64,000 bases of DNA from Planotetraspora kaengkrachanensis (lineage in GTDB: Bacteria > Actinomycetota > Actinomycetes > Streptosporangiales > Streptosporangiaceae). This document shows positions 10,974 to 20,294 of this stretch, in pieces (the stretch's first letter is position 1; the number at the start of each line of letters is the position of its first letter). The stretch is taken from the NCBI RefSeq assembly GCF_016862895.1, contig NZ_BONV01000018.1:150753-214752 (forward strand). The letters are read 5' to 3'. A program made the translations under genes and the position numbers. Under the pieces are notes generated by a model. That model searched no databases and was not told the origin of the DNA. It saw only the letters and a program-made list of their open reading frames with translations.

Positions 10974-11747
10974 TTAGCGGAAGAGGATGTCCCAGTGGGT
11001 GGGTTCGTCGGCGTAGACGTCGAGGTCGGGGGGGAGCCCCGGCATCGGGGGCGGGCGGTAGAGATCGGCTCCGTCGCCTCTGACCTTCCAGAACCGGTAC
11101 GTCCTGGTGATGAAGGAATCGACACACGCGTTGTGCGCGATGTCGACCTTGAAGCCTTTCCTGTGGCTGAAGCGGCCTCCCGCGTGGCCCTTCTCCGTCC
11201 CTCCGGTGACGATGATCGGGCATCCGCTCACGCGTTTCAGGTCGATCGCCTGCATGAGCGTGCCGTACCTGATGTCTTCCAGCGATGTGCAGGTGCGCCG
11301 ATCGGCGTTCACGCAGTGCCCGCTCGACTTCCAGCGGAGCCCGGCGGACAGGAGGTCGTGCATGGCCTGGTCCTGGTCCATCCGTACGGCCGTGGCCGTG
11401 GCATCCCACGTGCGGATCGTCGCGGTGAAGGTGCCCACCAGGGACCTGCGCGGCGGGTCGGCCCCGAGAGGCAAAGACGGAGGCTGCGGCGCCTCGCCCG
11501 GCACCTCGCCCGGCACCTCGCCCGGCACCTCGCCCGGCACCTCGCCCGGCACCGAAAGCTGCGCCTCGGCCAGAGCCTCGGCCGGCGCCTCGAGTTGTGC
11601 CTCGGCCGGCGCCGCAACGAGGAGGGCGGGATCGGGCGGCGGAGTGCCCGCGAAGCTCGGCTGCGCGACCAGGAGCAGGGTGGCCAGGAGTAGTGCGAGG
11701 ACGCAAGAAGCGCCCGCCAGGACCGACCATGACGGATGTATGCCCAT
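10974..11747 (-). CDS. Exported M15-type peptidase-like protein
   Basis: 257 residues. A hydrophobic N-terminus (about 8-32, ending SFAG) acts as signal peptide or anchor. It is followed by a Pro/Ala/Glu-rich linker with five VPGE repeats. The C-terminal domain has SHRKGFKVDIA and EPTHWDILF, which match the zinc-binding His/Asp and His pattern of M15 D-Ala-D-Ala carboxypeptidases (SxHxxGxAxD ... HW). Four cysteines could form disulfides. A cell-wall hydrolytic role is inferred. ATG at 11747 with GGGGAG 3 bases upstream. Confidence 0.65.
   Translation of the reverse strand: MGIHPSWSVLAGASCVLALLLATLLLVAQPSFAGTPPPDPALLVAAPAEAQLEAPAEALAEAQLSVPGEVPGEVPGEVPGEVPGEAPQPPSLPLGADPPRRSLVGTFTATIRTWDATATAVRMDQDQAMHDLLSAGLRWKSSGHCVNADRRTCTSLEDIRYGTLMQAIDLKRVSGCPIIVTGGTEKGHAGGRFSHRKGFKVDIAHNACVDSFITRTYRFWKVRGDGADLYRPPPMPGLPPDLDVYADEPTHWDILFR
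11493..11552 (-). repeat. Five perfect 12-bp tandem repeats coding for VPGE
   Basis: Unit GTGCCGGGCGAG (minus strand) repeated five times without change, in the linker between the signal sequence and the catalytic domain of the M15-like protein. Being a multiple of 3 it can expand or contract without frameshift. Confidence 0.9.
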
Positions 11748-11913
11748 GTGCTCCCCGGTGACGATCTGCTCATCGTGGCGGGGGAGCTCGCCATGATGAT
11801 CGATGCCACAGTCCGAACGTGGTCATTCCTGCCGGGGCCGGGAATTTGCCCCCAGTCGTCGATCATGTGGAGGGTCCATGACCGGACCCGGGTGAAAGCC
11901 GTACAGTGACGAA

Positions 11914-12561
11914 GTGGCCGAGAAGACCCGCCAGCTGATCGTCGATACGGCCCTCAGGCTGTTCAAGGAGCGTGGTTTCGAGGCGACCACCATGCGTGCG
12001 ATCGCCACAGAAGCCGGTGTCTCCGTCGGAAACGCCTACTACTACTTCGCGTCCAAGGAGCAGCTCGTCCAGGCCTACTACGACCGGGCCCAGTCCGAGC
12101 ACGAGGCGGCCTGCTGCGAGGTGCTCGCGGTGGAGAGGTCGTTCGCCGGACGGCTGGGCGGCGTGCTCAGGGAGTGGGTGCGGATCTCGGAGCCCTACCA
12201 CGAGTTCGCCGTGAAGTTCTTCAAGCACGCGGCGGAGCCCAGCAATCCGCTGAGCCCCTTCAGCCCGGAGTCCGCGCCGGCTCGGGAGTCGGCGATCGGC
12301 ATCTACCGTCAGGTCGTCGACGGGTCGGACAGCCGCATCGACCCGGCTCTGCGCGAGGAGTTGCCCGAACTGCTCTGGTTGTTGTCGATGGGCGTCGTTC
12401 TCTTCTGGGTCCACGACACCTCGCCCGGGTGCGAGCGCACCTTCCGGCTGATCGACCGTACGGTCTCCCTGGTCGACAGGCTCGTCGCCCTGTCGTACCT
12501 GCCCGGCATCAGGGGTGTGACCAGGGATTTCATCGACGTGGTCCGTGAGCTGCGCGCATGA
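11914..12561 (+). CDS. TetR/AcrR family transcriptional regulator
   Basis: 215 residues. N-terminal TetR helix-turn-helix (KTRQLIVDTALRLFKERGFE, then AIATEAGVSVGNAYYYFASKEQL). The C-terminal ligand domain is not assignable. GTG start at 11914 with no clear Shine-Dalgarno, so a leaderless or weakly initiated transcript is possible. It lies divergently from the M15-like gene (167-bp gap) and 60 bp before an LLM oxidoreductase that it may control (inference). Confidence 0.88.
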   Translation: MAEKTRQLIVDTALRLFKERGFEATTMRAIATEAGVSVGNAYYYFASKEQLVQAYYDRAQSEHEAACCEVLAVERSFAGRLGGVLREWVRISEPYHEFAVKFFKHAAEPSNPLSPFSPESAPARESAIGIYRQVVDGSDSRIDPALREELPELLWLLSMGVVLFWVHDTSPGCERTFRLIDRTVSLVDRLVALSYLPGIRGVTRDFIDVVRELRA

Positions 12562-12624
12562 TCCGCCCGGCATACCGGCCGGTTGGTAAGGTCGGGTGAA
12601 AACGACTCGCTAATGAGGTGGCCG

Positions 12625-13584
12625 GTGGACCGCTGGGGCATCACGATTCCTTTCTTCGACCAGACGCTGATCGAGTCCAGGTCCCTCATCGCGCAGCTGC
12701 CCGAGCTCGGTTACACCGACGCCTGGTCGGCCGAGGTGAACGGCGCCGACGGATTCGTCCCGCTCGCGCTGGCCGCTGAGTGGGCGCCCGCTCTCCGCCT
12801 GGGCAGCGCCATCGTGCCGGTGTCGACGCGAGGGCCGGGCCTGCTCGCCATGTCCGCGGCGACGATCGCCGACCTGGCGCCCGGGCGGTTCGTCCTCGGA
12901 ATCGGTGCGTCGTCTCCCGCGATCGTGGAGCACTGGAACGCCGGCGAGTTCGTCAAGCCGTACGCCAGGACCCGTGACACGTTGCGCTTCCTGCGCGCCG
13001 CGCTGGCGGGGGAGAAGGTCACAGAAACCTATGAAACCTTCGCGGTGAAGGGGTTCAGGCTGGAGCGGGCTCCGGCGTCGCCGCCGAAGATCGTGCTGGC
13101 CGCGTTGCGCCCTGGCATGCTGCGCCTGGCCGCCCGGGAGGCGGACGGCGCGATCACCAACTGGCTCTCGCCCCAGGACGTAAGGAAGGTCAGGGCCGAG
13201 CTCGGGGAGGGGACCGAGCTGATCGCGCGCCTGTTCGTGATGGTCACCCAGGACGCCGCCAGGGCGCGGGAGACCGCACGGCGCATGCTGGCGGGTTATC
13301 TCACTGTCCCGGTGTACGCCGCCTTCCACGACTGGCTCGGCAGAGGCGAGGTGCTGCGGCCGATGCACGAGGCGTGGGCGGCGGGCGACCGTCGGGCCGC
13401 GGTCAAGGCGATCCCCGACGAGGTCGTCGACGACCTGATCGTGCACGGTGACGCGGCCACCTGCCGGGCCCGCATCAGGGAGTATGTGGCGGGCGGCCTG
13501 GACACCCCCGTCCTCGCTCCGCTGTCCGGCGGGGACGTCCCGCTCGACCAGGCCGTACGGGAGTTGGCGCCCACACTGGACTGA
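12625..13584 (+). CDS. LLM class F420-dependent oxidoreductase
   Basis: Luciferase-like TIM-barrel flavin/F420 enzyme of 319 residues. Typical features are WGITIPFFDQ at the N-terminus, GYTDAWSAEVNGADGFVPL, the ISTRGP-like VSTRGPGLLAM, and ARFVLGIGAS-type PGRFVLGIGASSP. The substrate is unknown. The GTG at 12625 follows GAGGTGG; an ATG at 12613 and a start at 12583 are alternatives. Cytosolic. Confidence 0.82.
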   Translation: MDRWGITIPFFDQTLIESRSLIAQLPELGYTDAWSAEVNGADGFVPLALAAEWAPALRLGSAIVPVSTRGPGLLAMSAATIADLAPGRFVLGIGASSPAIVEHWNAGEFVKPYARTRDTLRFLRAALAGEKVTETYETFAVKGFRLERAPASPPKIVLAALRPGMLRLAAREADGAITNWLSPQDVRKVRAELGEGTELIARLFVMVTQDAARARETARRMLAGYLTVPVYAAFHDWLGRGEVLRPMHEAWAAGDRRAAVKAIPDEVVDDLIVHGDAATCRARIREYVAGGLDTPVLAPLSGGDVPLDQAVRELAPTLD

Positions 13585-13627
13585 CGGGCCTCGCAGGGAT
13601 CCCGGGGACGAGACAGGGAGGCAGCGG

Positions 13628-14626
13628 ATGCGGAGGATCTCGGCCGTCCTCGTGGCGATCGGCGTCGCGACGGCCGCGTGCTCGTCCCCCGCACCCGAAC
13701 GGCCCGAGCCCTCACAGCCGCAGCCGACGCGATCCGTCGCGGGCCGGCCGTCCACAGGCTGTGGACAGCCGGTGCCGACCGGCGGCAGAACCCAGGTGAC
13801 GGTCGACGGGAGGCGGCTGGACTACCTGCTGAGCATGCCGGCGGGCTTCACCAACACGACGCCCGCGCCCGTCGTCCTCGACTTCCACGGGCTGGGCTCC
13901 AACGCCGCGCAGGAGAATGCGTACACCCGCCTGTCGATCGCCGGGCCGAACCTGGGCTACGTCGTCGTGACCCCAGAGACGGCGTCCGGCCTGGCCGGCT
14001 GGATCATCCCGGGCTTCGGCGGGGTGCGGCCGGGCGACCAGGACGTCGAGGTGAAGGCGGCCGCGGCGCTGCTCGACCACCTCGAGGCGACGCTGTGCGT
14101 CGACCGGACCCGCGAGTTCGCCGCAGGCATGTCGAACGGCGCGGGGATGGCCGCCGCGCTCGTCTGCGGCCTCAACGGGCGACTCGCGGCGGTCGCGCCC
14201 GTCAGCGGCATCACGATCGCGAAGCCCTGTGCCCGGCCCACGCCCACGACGATCATCACGTTCCACGGGACGGCCGACCGGGTCGTGCCGTTCGAAGGCG
14301 GGCAGGTGGGCCTGCCCGGCCGGATCGGCGGCGTCGAGGTGCCCGCGTGGTTGCGCGAGGCCCGCCTGCCCTCGTTCGAGACGACCGTCGACCGCTGGGC
14401 CGAGTCGATGGACTGCGGCCCGGGAACGCGGAGCGAGCCCGCAGGCGACGTCGTCCTGCGGACGTTCCGGTGCGCCGGCGGCTCGACCGTCGAGGCGTAC
14501 GTCGTCGAGGGCGGCGGCCACACCTGGCCGGGAGGCATCCCGCTGGCCCGTCTCGGGAAGACCGCACGGCTGGACGCGACCGGGCTCATCCTGCAGGCGT
14601 TCACCCGGTACCCCGCGAGGCGCTGA
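13628..14626 (+). CDS. Lipoprotein alpha/beta-hydrolase, LpqC / polyhydroxybutyrate depolymerase-like
   Basis: 332 residues. Lipoprotein signal with lipobox ATAAC (Cys about 18), so probably anchored outside the membrane. Hydrolase core: oxyanion region DFHGLGSNAAQEN, nucleophile Ser in GMSNG, HGTADRVVPF (acidic residue) and GGGHTWPG (catalytic His). This is the LpqC/esterase-depolymerase pattern. GGGAGG lies upstream of the ATG at 13628. A polyester or phenolic ester substrate cannot be decided from sequence. Confidence 0.85.
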   Translation: MRRISAVLVAIGVATAACSSPAPERPEPSQPQPTRSVAGRPSTGCGQPVPTGGRTQVTVDGRRLDYLLSMPAGFTNTTPAPVVLDFHGLGSNAAQENAYTRLSIAGPNLGYVVVTPETASGLAGWIIPGFGGVRPGDQDVEVKAAAALLDHLEATLCVDRTREFAAGMSNGAGMAAALVCGLNGRLAAVAPVSGITIAKPCARPTPTTIITFHGTADRVVPFEGGQVGLPGRIGGVEVPAWLREARLPSFETTVDRWAESMDCGPGTRSEPAGDVVLRTFRCAGGSTVEAYVVEGGGHTWPGGIPLARLGKTARLDATGLILQAFTRYPARR

Positions 14627-14701
14627 TCGAGGAACCGCGCGGAGAGTACGGAACGTTAAAGAGATGGCAAAGGGGGCAGTTCATCTCGTGGAGGTGGCGG
14701 C

Positions 14702-15091
14702 ATGGCGAAGGCGGGACGTGCGGCGGCGACGTGGCGGGCCTACCAGGAGGTGTCCCGGCCAGGTTCGCCCGGTCTGCTGACGCGGGTCAGAGCCCTGCCG
14801 CGGATGATCCGCAGCTCGATGCGGGGTGACTTCCCCGGCGTCTCCCGGGGCAAGCTGGGCATGTTCGGCCTGGCCGTGGCCTACATCGTCTCCCCGTTCG
14901 ACGCGATCCCCGAATTCCTCATCGGCTTCGGCGTCGTCGACGACTTCGGCGTCTTCCTCTGGCTGATGACCTCGCTGCTCGGGGCGAGCGGCCAGTACGT
15001 CCAGTGGGAGAGGGCCGGCATGCCTCGCGGCGGTGCGGCACCCACCGCCATGCCTCGCAGCGGTGCCGCGCCCAGGAGGAAGTCGCGCTAG
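14702..15091 (+). CDS. DUF1232 (YkvA-type) small membrane protein
   Basis: 129 residues. Contains the family signature YIVSPFDAIPEF between two hydrophobic helices, with GVVDDFGVFLWLM following. The C-terminal 25 residues are a Gly/Ala/Arg tail with an imperfect repeat (MPRGGAAP, MPRSGAAP). GGAGGTGG Shine-Dalgarno before the ATG. Role unknown; YkvA homologues are widespread small membrane proteins. Confidence 0.85.
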   Translation: MAKAGRAAATWRAYQEVSRPGSPGLLTRVRALPRMIRSSMRGDFPGVSRGKLGMFGLAVAYIVSPFDAIPEFLIGFGVVDDFGVFLWLMTSLLGASGQYVQWERAGMPRGGAAPTAMPRSGAAPRRKSR

Positions 15092-15235
15092 AACGGCCCG
15101 CCAGCAGGGCGTTCACTGAGGGGTCGAATAAAACCCCCTTTACTGATCGGGTATAGTCGTAAACCTCGCTATCGGTACATTCCAGGCGCCGATGGCGAAA
15201 CCCACCCGCCCCGATCGAAGTGAGCCGTCCCCGCC
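15092..15235 (+). promoter_or_regulatory. Terminator-like hairpin and promoter region before DUF1684 gene
   Basis: GGGG-N10-CCCC at 15120-15138 followed by a short T run could end the DUF1232 transcript. Downstream, TATAGT at about 15154-15159 is a good -10 candidate for the DUF1684-peptide transporter cluster. It is one of the few AT-rich spots in the region. Confidence 0.4.
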
Positions 15236-15961
15236 ATGTCCGCACACGCCTCGGCATCCACCATCGACTCCGCGCGTGCCGGCTGGGACGCCTGGCGGAC
15301 CTCCCGGCTCGCCGCGGTGACCTCGCCCACGGGCAACCTGGCCCTGGTCGAGACCCGCTGGCTGCCGCCGGGCACGGACGTATCCCTCGAGGAGGCGCTC
15401 GACGGGCGTCCGGACGGCGTGACGGCCACGCGCCTGGAGCGCAGGCACATCGGCACCGGCGAACCCGAGCGGGGCATCCGCCTCTGGGACGCGGACTCCC
15501 CGGCGATCCGTCACTTCGACACGATCGAGGCCTTCCCGTTCGCGCCGGAGTGGGTGATCGAGGCCTCCTTCACGCCGGTCTCCGAGGCGCGCGCGGTGCC
15601 CTTCGAGCACATCCGCGACAACGGCGGCACGCGTGACCTGGTCGTCCCGGGCGACATCACCTTCACGCTGAACGGCGTCGCCCACAACCTGAGCGCCTTC
15701 GACGACGACGGGACGTTGCTGCTGGTCTTCGGCGACCCGACCAACGGGTCCGTCACCTACGGGGGCGGCCGCTTCCTCCAGGTGCCCAGGGAGCCCGGAT
15801 CCCGCACGGTGGTCCTGGACTTCAACCGGGCCTACGTGCCGCCCTGCGGCTTCTCGGTCCACTACAACTGTCCGCTCCCCCCGGCGCAGAACCGCTTCGA
15901 CGTCCCCGTCGAGGCCGGCGAGAAGGTCCCGGTCTTCACGGGCGGCTTCCTCCCGCACTGA
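15236..15961 (+). CDS. DUF1684 domain protein
   Basis: 241 residues. The C-terminal half carries the DUF1684 signature: FGDPTNGSVTYGGGRFL, VVLDFNRAYVPPCGFSVHY, NCPLPPAQNRFDVPVEAGEK. No signal peptide. Homologues are conserved in actinobacteria without a known reaction. It lies 71 bp upstream of the peptide ABC transporter and on the same strand, so co-transcription is plausible. Confidence 0.85.
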   Translation: MSAHASASTIDSARAGWDAWRTSRLAAVTSPTGNLALVETRWLPPGTDVSLEEALDGRPDGVTATRLERRHIGTGEPERGIRLWDADSPAIRHFDTIEAFPFAPEWVIEASFTPVSEARAVPFEHIRDNGGTRDLVVPGDITFTLNGVAHNLSAFDDDGTLLLVFGDPTNGSVTYGGGRFLQVPREPGSRTVVLDFNRAYVPPCGFSVHYNCPLPPAQNRFDVPVEAGEKVPVFTGGFLPH

Positions 15962-16032
15962 GCCGGACGCCCAGCGATCCCCGCACGACCCATACGGCAG
16001 GCGGCCGCACGAACCGCCCCAGGAGAGAAACA

Positions 16033-17556
16033 GTGAACAGGAAGACGACGTCGCTCTTCGGCGCCGCCGCGGCGCTCGCCCTCGCCCTCACCGCCTGCGG
16101 CGGCACGGACGAGACGGCATCCGGCGGCGCCACGCCCGCCGGCGCGTACGACAAGGACGCGACGATCCAGATCGGATCCCTCTACGAGCCGCAGAACCTC
16201 GACAACACCGCGGGCGGAGGGCAGGGCGTCACCGAGGCGTTCAACGGCAACGTCTACGAGGGCCTGTTCCGGCTCACCGACGACGGCGAGGTCGACGACC
16301 TCCTCGCGAAGGACTACAAGGTCAGCCCCGACGGCCTGACCTACACCTTCACCCTGCGCGACGGCGTGACGTTCCACTCCGGCAAGCCGCTGACGTCGGC
16401 CGACGTGAAGTACAGCATCGAGAAGGTCGTCGCACCCGACTCGCAGTCGGCACGCAAGAGCAGCTTCTCCGGGATCAAGAAGATCGAGACCCCGGACGAC
16501 CACACGGTCGCCGTCACGCTGGCGAGCAAGTCGATCTCGTTCGTCTACAACCTCAGCTACGTCTGGATCGTCAACGACCAGGCCAAGAGCCTCACGACCG
16601 CGGAGGACGGCACCGGGCCGTACAAGCTGGGCACGTGGAAGCGCGGCTCCACGCTGAGCCTGGACCGGTTCGCCGGCTACTGGGGCACGGCGCCGACGAA
16701 CAAGCAGGTCGTCTTCCACTACTTCACCGATGCGACCGCGCTGAACAACGCCCTGTTGACCGATGCCGTCGACGTCGTGACCAGCGAGCAGAGCCCCGAC
16801 GCGCTGGCCCAGTTCGAAGGCGATCCGAAGTACAAGGTCAACAACGGTCACTCCACGACCAAGCTCCTGCTCGCGTTCAACGACCGCAAGGCGCCCTTCG
16901 ACAAGCCGCTCGTGCGCAAGGCGATCACCTCGGCGATCGACGACAAGAAGCTGCTCAACTCCATCTGGGGCGACTACGGCACGCTGATCGGCTCGATGGT
17001 GCCTCCGACCGACCCGTGGTACGAGGACCTGACGAAGGTCAACCCGTACGACCCGGCGCTCGCGAAGCAGGAGCTGACCGAGGCGGGTTATCCCAACGGG
17101 TTCGAGTTCACCCTCGATACCCCCAACTACGACCCGCATCCCACGGCGGCGACCTTCATCAAGTCGGAGCTGGCCAAGGTCGGGATCACGGTGAAGATCA
17201 ACATCATCACCGCGGACCAGTGGTACACGAAGGTCTACAAGAACCGCGATTTCGCCGCCACGATGCAGGAGCACGTGAACGACCGCGACGTCGTCTGGTA
17301 CGGCGATCCCGACTTCTACTGGGGATACGACAACCCGCAGGTCACCCAGTGGGTGAAACAGGCGGAGGAGTCGGACACCGCCGAGGAGCAGACGGCGCTG
17401 CTCAAGAAGGTCAACGAGCAGATCGCGGCCGACGCGGCCAGCGACTGGCTCTACCTGTATCCCCAGATCGTCGTGGCGTCCTCGTCGCTGTCGGGCTACC
17501 CGCTCAACGGGCTCAACTCGCAGTTCTACGCCTACGGCATCAAGAAGAGCGCCTGA
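16033..17556 (+). CDS. Oligopeptide/dipeptide ABC transporter substrate-binding lipoprotein
   Basis: 507 residues, SBP family 5 (DppA/OppA type). Lipoprotein signal with lipobox LTAC at about residues 18-21. Family motifs are VYEGLFRLTDDGEV and VSPDGLTYTFTLRDGVTFHSGKPLTSADVKYSI. GTG start at 16033 with AGGAGAG upstream. First gene of a complete importer with two permeases and two ATPases. The exact ligand (peptide, nickel or other) cannot be read from sequence. Confidence 0.92.
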   Translation: MNRKTTSLFGAAAALALALTACGGTDETASGGATPAGAYDKDATIQIGSLYEPQNLDNTAGGGQGVTEAFNGNVYEGLFRLTDDGEVDDLLAKDYKVSPDGLTYTFTLRDGVTFHSGKPLTSADVKYSIEKVVAPDSQSARKSSFSGIKKIETPDDHTVAVTLASKSISFVYNLSYVWIVNDQAKSLTTAEDGTGPYKLGTWKRGSTLSLDRFAGYWGTAPTNKQVVFHYFTDATALNNALLTDAVDVVTSEQSPDALAQFEGDPKYKVNNGHSTTKLLLAFNDRKAPFDKPLVRKAITSAIDDKKLLNSIWGDYGTLIGSMVPPTDPWYEDLTKVNPYDPALAKQELTEAGYPNGFEFTLDTPNYDPHPTAATFIKSELAKVGITVKINIITADQWYTKVYKNRDFAATMQEHVNDRDVVWYGDPDFYWGYDNPQVTQWVKQAEESDTAEEQTALLKKVNEQIAADAASDWLYLYPQIVVASSSLSGYPLNGLNSQFYAYGIKKSA

Positions 17557-17632
17557 TGGTCCCGCCCCGCCCGCCGTGCCGTACGGCGGGCCGGGGCCGG
17601 CCTTTCGCCACCCGCATCACGATCGGACCGAC

Positions 17633-18598
17633 ATGATCGCCTACCTGTTGCGCCGGACGGCGTTCCTCGTCGTCTCGTTGCTGCTGGCCGCGGTGGTGTT
17701 GTTCCTGCTGCTCAGGCTCCTTCCGGGGGATCCGGCGAACTCGCTGCTCTCCGTGGGCGCGACCCCGGACCAGATCGCCGCCGCCCGCCACCAGATCGGC
17801 ACCGACCGCCCGCTGCCGGAGCAGTTCGTCTCCTGGGTGGGCCGGCTCGCGACCCTCGACCTGGGCGAGTCGTTCGTGAGCACGCTCCCGGTCGGCCCGG
17901 AGATCGCCGCACGGCTCGTCGTCACGGTTCCGCTCACCCTGCTGTCCTTCGTGCTCGCCGTCGTCGTGGCCGTGCCGGTGGGATTCGTCGCCGCGCACAA
18001 GGCGAACACGTGGTACGGCTCGGTCCTCAGCGGCGTGTCCCAGCTGGGGATCGCCGTCCCGGTCTTCTGGGTCGGCATGTTGCTGATCACCGTGTTCTCG
18101 ATCTCGCTGCGGGTCATGCCCGCCGGGGGGTTCCCGCCGGACGACTGGGCCGACCCGGCGAAGGCGCTCACCTCGCTGACGTTGCCGGTCGTCACGATCG
18201 CCCTGGTCATGTCGGCCTCGCTGATCCGGTACGTGCGCTCGGCCACGCTGGACGTGCTCGGCAGCGACCATCTGCGGACGTCCCGGGCGCTCGGCTCCTC
18301 CTTCGCCCGCGCGATGTGGCGTCACGGACTGCGCAACGCGGTCGTGCCCGTCATCTCGATCCTGGGCATCGAGCTCGCGAGCACCTTCCTGGGCGCGGTC
18401 GTCGTGGAGAGCGTCTTCGCCCTCCCCGGGCTCGGCGGCATGCTGGTGAAGGGACTCGCCCAGCACGACTACCCGGTCATCCAGGGCATCCTGTTCGTCA
18501 GCACGCTCGTGGTGCTGGTCATCGGATTCGCCGCCGACCTCGTCCAGCGCCTCATCGACCCGAGGCTGCGCCACTCGCTCGCCAGGGACGTCCGATGA
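17633..18598 (+). CDS. Peptide ABC transporter permease (DppB type)
   Basis: 321 residues, six predicted membrane helices. N-terminal MIAYLLRRTAFLVVSLLL and RLLPGDPAN are characteristic of DppB. The EAA loop is at RYVRSATLDVL...RTSRALGSS. ATG at 17633 chosen because the longer frame (from 17576) lacks DppB-like sequence. Overlaps the next permease by 4 bp. Confidence 0.92.
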   Translation: MIAYLLRRTAFLVVSLLLAAVVLFLLLRLLPGDPANSLLSVGATPDQIAAARHQIGTDRPLPEQFVSWVGRLATLDLGESFVSTLPVGPEIAARLVVTVPLTLLSFVLAVVVAVPVGFVAAHKANTWYGSVLSGVSQLGIAVPVFWVGMLLITVFSISLRVMPAGGFPPDDWADPAKALTSLTLPVVTIALVMSASLIRYVRSATLDVLGSDHLRTSRALGSSFARAMWRHGLRNAVVPVISILGIELASTFLGAVVVESVFALPGLGGMLVKGLAQHDYPVIQGILFVSTLVVLVIGFAADLVQRLIDPRLRHSLARDVR

Positions 18599-19473
18599 GC
18601 GCCGAGCAGGCCCTCATCGGCGCGCCGGACGAACAAGAGGCGCAGGCCGCGCCCCGCCACGTGTCCCGATCGGTGACGCTCACGATCGGCTGCGTGCTCG
18701 TCGGTGTGATCGTGCTCGTGGCGGTCGTCTCGCTGTTCTGGGTGCCGTTCGCTCCCGAGGACACCTCGGGACGGCGGCTCATGCCGCCCGGACTGCCGCA
18801 CCTGCTCGGCACGGACAAGCTGGGACGCGACCTGCTGACCCAGCTCATGATCGGCGCACGGATCGCCCTCGCGGCGGGGGCGGGTTCGGTCGTGCTCGGC
18901 GGCGTGATCGGGGTCGCCGCCGGACTGGCGGCCGGGTTCGCCACCCGGTGGCTGGACGACGTCGTCTCCGCGCTCCTGGACATCCTCATCGCGTTTCCCA
19001 CGCTGCTGCTGGCGATGCTCGTCGCCGCGACGCGGGCGGCATCCCTCACGTCGGCGATCGTCGCGATCGGGCTGGCCATGTCGGCGATCGTCGCCCGGCT
19101 CACGCGCGTGCTCGTCAAGCGCGTGCTCGCCCACGACTTCATCACGGCGGCGCGCACATCGGGGACGTCGTGGCCGCGCGTGGTCCTCGAACACGTGCTG
19201 CCGAACATCTGGCCAACGGTGTCGGTCAACCTCGCCCTCCAGTTCGGCCTGGCCGTACTGGCGGAGGCGAGCCTGTCGTATCTGGGGCTCGGTGCTCCGC
19301 CGCCCAACGCGTCCTGGGGCCGCATGCTGCAGGAGGCGCAGGCGAGCGTGTTCATCGCCCCGGTCGGGGTGATCGCCCCCGGCGTCCTCATCGTCGTGCT
19401 CGTGATCGGGGTGAACCTCGTCGCGGACGGCTTCCGGGACGTCGCCGATCCCACCAGGAGGAGGCGCCGATGA
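18595..19473 (+). CDS. Peptide ABC transporter permease (DppC type)
   Basis: 292 residues. Hydrophilic N-terminus, then a helix near 30-50, the DppC signature HLLGTDKLGRDLLTQLMIGAR, and the EAA loop DFITAARTSGTSWPRVVLEHVLPN. Start ATG overlaps the stop of the DppB gene (ATGA), so the two are translationally coupled. Confidence 0.93.
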   Translation: MSAEQALIGAPDEQEAQAAPRHVSRSVTLTIGCVLVGVIVLVAVVSLFWVPFAPEDTSGRRLMPPGLPHLLGTDKLGRDLLTQLMIGARIALAAGAGSVVLGGVIGVAAGLAAGFATRWLDDVVSALLDILIAFPTLLLAMLVAATRAASLTSAIVAIGLAMSAIVARLTRVLVKRVLAHDFITAARTSGTSWPRVVLEHVLPNIWPTVSVNLALQFGLAVLAEASLSYLGLGAPPPNASWGRMLQEAQASVFIAPVGVIAPGVLIVVLVIGVNLVADGFRDVADPTRRRRR

Positions 19474-20294
19474 GCCTGCTCGAGGTCACCGGGCTGGGGG
19501 TGCGCTCGGCGGACGGCCGCGACCTGATCTCTGACCTGTCCTTCACGGTGGACGCGGGCAGCCGGTTCGGCCTGATCGGAGAGTCGGGGTCGGGCAAGTC
19601 GCTGACGGCGCTGGCGATCATGGGTCTCCTTCCGCCGGGGATGACCGCGTCGGGCAGCGTCGCCCTCGATGTCCCCGGCATGGGACGGACGGAGATCGTC
19701 GGCGCCCGGGAACGGCTGCTGAACCGTCTGCGAGGCCGGGCCGCGAGCGTGGTCTTCCAGGAGCCGCTCACGGCGCTCGATCCGCTGATGAGGATCGGCC
19801 ACCAGGTCGCCGAGCCGCTCAGACGTGCTCAGGGGCTGCGCGGGCAGGCCCTGAGGGAGGCCGTCACGACCGCGCTCGAGGAGGTGCGGCTGGCCGAGCC
19901 GGACAGGATCGCGAGGGCGTACCCCCACGAGATCTCCGGCGGGCAGCGTCAGCGGGTGGCGATCGCCATGGCCCTCGCCTGCCGTCCTGCGCTGCTGATC
20001 GCCGACGAACCCACGACGGCGCTCGACGTGACCGTGCAGGCCGAGGTCCTCGCGCTGCTCGACGGCCTGGTCTCCGCCCGTTCGATGGCGCTGCTGTTCA
20101 TCGGCCACGACCTGGCGGTCGTCTCGGGGATCACCGACCACGTCCTCATCCTCAAGGACGGCACCGCGGTGGAGTCCGGCGCCCTCCTCGACGTCGTCAA
20201 CGCACCGCGGCACCCGTACGCCCGGGAACTCGTGAGCAGCGCCCGCGAACTGGACGCTGCGCTGAACGGGCTGGACGGGGGAGGGCGGTCATGA
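19470..20294 (+). CDS. Peptide ABC transporter ATP-binding protein (DppD type)
   Basis: 274 residues. Walker A GESGSGKS (about 36-43), Q-loop in VVFQEPLTALDP, signature SGGQRQRV and Walker B LLIADEP. It is shorter than typical DppD (about 330) and lacks the C-terminal oligopeptide extension with the Cys-rich segment. AGGAGGAGG upstream of the ATG, 4-bp overlap with the permease. Confidence 0.92.
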   Translation: MSLLEVTGLGVRSADGRDLISDLSFTVDAGSRFGLIGESGSGKSLTALAIMGLLPPGMTASGSVALDVPGMGRTEIVGARERLLNRLRGRAASVVFQEPLTALDPLMRIGHQVAEPLRRAQGLRGQALREAVTTALEEVRLAEPDRIARAYPHEISGGQRQRVAIAMALACRPALLIADEPTTALDVTVQAEVLALLDGLVSARSMALLFIGHDLAVVSGITDHVLILKDGTAVESGALLDVVNAPRHPYARELVSSARELDAALNGLDGGGRS

